A DNA stretch of 64,000 nucleotides from Myxococcales bacterium (lineage in GTDB: Bacteria > Myxococcota_A > Polyangia > Haliangiales > Haliangiaceae). Shown here piece after piece: positions 63,578 to 64,000 of the stretch. The number at the start of each line of letters is the position of its first letter. The first letter of the stretch is position 1. Made by a program: the position numbers and the translations under genes. The DNA lies in the NCBI GenBank assembly GCA_016794525.1, contig JAEUJY010000095.1:1-64000 (forward strand), written 5' to 3'. Below the pieces are notes generated by a model that was not told the DNA's origin, ran no database searches, and saw only the letters and a program-made list of their open reading frames with translations.

Positions 63578-64000
63578 TCAGAACACGCCGGCCAGGCCGA
63601 CGCTCGCCCCGTCGGGCGCCGCGGCGAACGTCGGCGACCACCGCGGCGCCGTCGACGGGGCCGCGCGGGTCGAGCGCGCGAGGAAGACGGCGTCGAGGAT
63701 CACCGCGACGCCGTATCCGATCATGGCCCCGCCGACCGCGCGCGGCAGGTGACAGTCGTAGTGCTCGGTGACCCGCGCGCACGGCAGCCGGGCGCCGATC
63801 GCGACGCCGCTCCACAAGAGCGCCTGCCGCAGCGCGACGCCGGCGACGGCGCGGTCCGGGTTGCCGTTGGCGATGTGGATCGCGGGCGCGCTCAGCAGCC
63901 ACGCGCCGGCGCCGACCAGCGCGCCGGTCTCGCCGCCGACCGAGACCCCGATCGCGGCCGCGCTGACCCCGGCGAACTCGGCCACGATGATCTGCGCGCC
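63578..64000 (-). CDS. membrane protein of unknown function, start beyond the window
   Basis: The reverse frame is open to the right edge; the last in-window start is GTG 63985. Hydrophobic segments include GVSAAAIGVSVGGETGALVGAGAWLLSA and AVGGAMIGYGVAVILDAVFLA, with LPCARVTEHYDCHLPRA between them, probably two Cys in a loop. No family is recognised. The true length is unknown because the 5' end lies outside. Confidence 0.6.
   Translation of the reverse strand, partial: GAQIIVAEFAGVSAAAIGVSVGGETGALVGAGAWLLSAPAIHIANGNPDRAVAGVALRQALLWSGVAIGARLPCARVTEHYDCHLPRAVGGAMIGYGVAVILDAVFLARSTRAAPSTAPRWSPTFAAAPDGASVGLAGVF

Overview
The window looks like chromosome from a very GC-rich Myxococcota bacterium, most likely of the Haliangium/Kofleriaceae type. 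The reasons are GC-saturated codon use, many lipoproteins with short Asp/Pro-rich linkers, a MYXO-CTERM-like C-terminal sorting signal, planctomycete/myxobacterial DUF1501 and DUF1549-type genes, and a PilT-type ATPase beside a GGDEF/EAL protein. This placement is inferred from gene content only. I saw no rRNA, tRNA, CRISPR array or complete insertion sequence.

Layout. 1-1430: an accessory islet with visibly lower GC (edge of a mobile-element-type gene, two orphan small genes, one frameshifted gene and a broken gene start). 1431-6841: three reverse-strand lipoproteins, each with a CxxCH motif; two are tandem paralogues. 6999-8737: LOG hydrolase, a lipoprotein truncated haemoglobin and an ElaA-like acetyltransferase. 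8734-14434: signalling block with a PilT-like ATPase, a receiver-GGDEF-EAL protein, and a receiver/HATPase protein followed by a STAS/zinc-ribbon protein. 14660-19975: operon for a secreted DUF1501/DUF1549-type system with cytochrome-like lipoproteins. 20.0-25.5 kb: small lipoproteins, a HupE-like membrane protein, Hsp33, a ten-copy CACGTG-centred palindrome array and an SGNH hydrolase. 25.5-33.7 kb: propionyl-CoA carboxylase beta subunit, Sir2 deacylase, MYXO-CTERM protein, PlsC acyltransferase and a TPR lipoprotein. 33.7-41.4 kb: lipoprotein, DUF3604 protein, parvulin-like chaperone, second HupE-like protein, discoidin-like protein and FAD oxidoreductase.

41522-47654 is the most distinctive block. 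Five overlapping or closely spaced forward genes encode a lamin-tail-domain lipoprotein, a staphylococcal-nuclease/OB-fold lipoprotein, a triple lamin-tail lipoprotein, a second nuclease lipoprotein and a ComEA-like helix-hairpin-helix protein joined to a predicted outer-membrane barrel. All carry export signals, and both nucleases keep their catalytic residues. I read it as a candidate surface machine for capturing, trimming and possibly importing extracellular DNA. 47.7-64.0 kb is mostly housekeeping and stress genes: 2OG dioxygenase, GIDE protein, UspA, VIT/VWA protein, patatin, HTH-citrate synthase, methyltransferase, ABC exporter, alpha/beta hydrolase, RadC, an archaemetzincin-like lipoprotein, GST, FolE and MutY.

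Two non-coding patterns stand out. One is the ten-copy TCCCACGTGGGA array between hsp33 and the SGNH gene. The other is a TAnnnT hexamer 6-9 nt before the start codon of 18 genes, which suggests that leaderless transcription is common in this genome.
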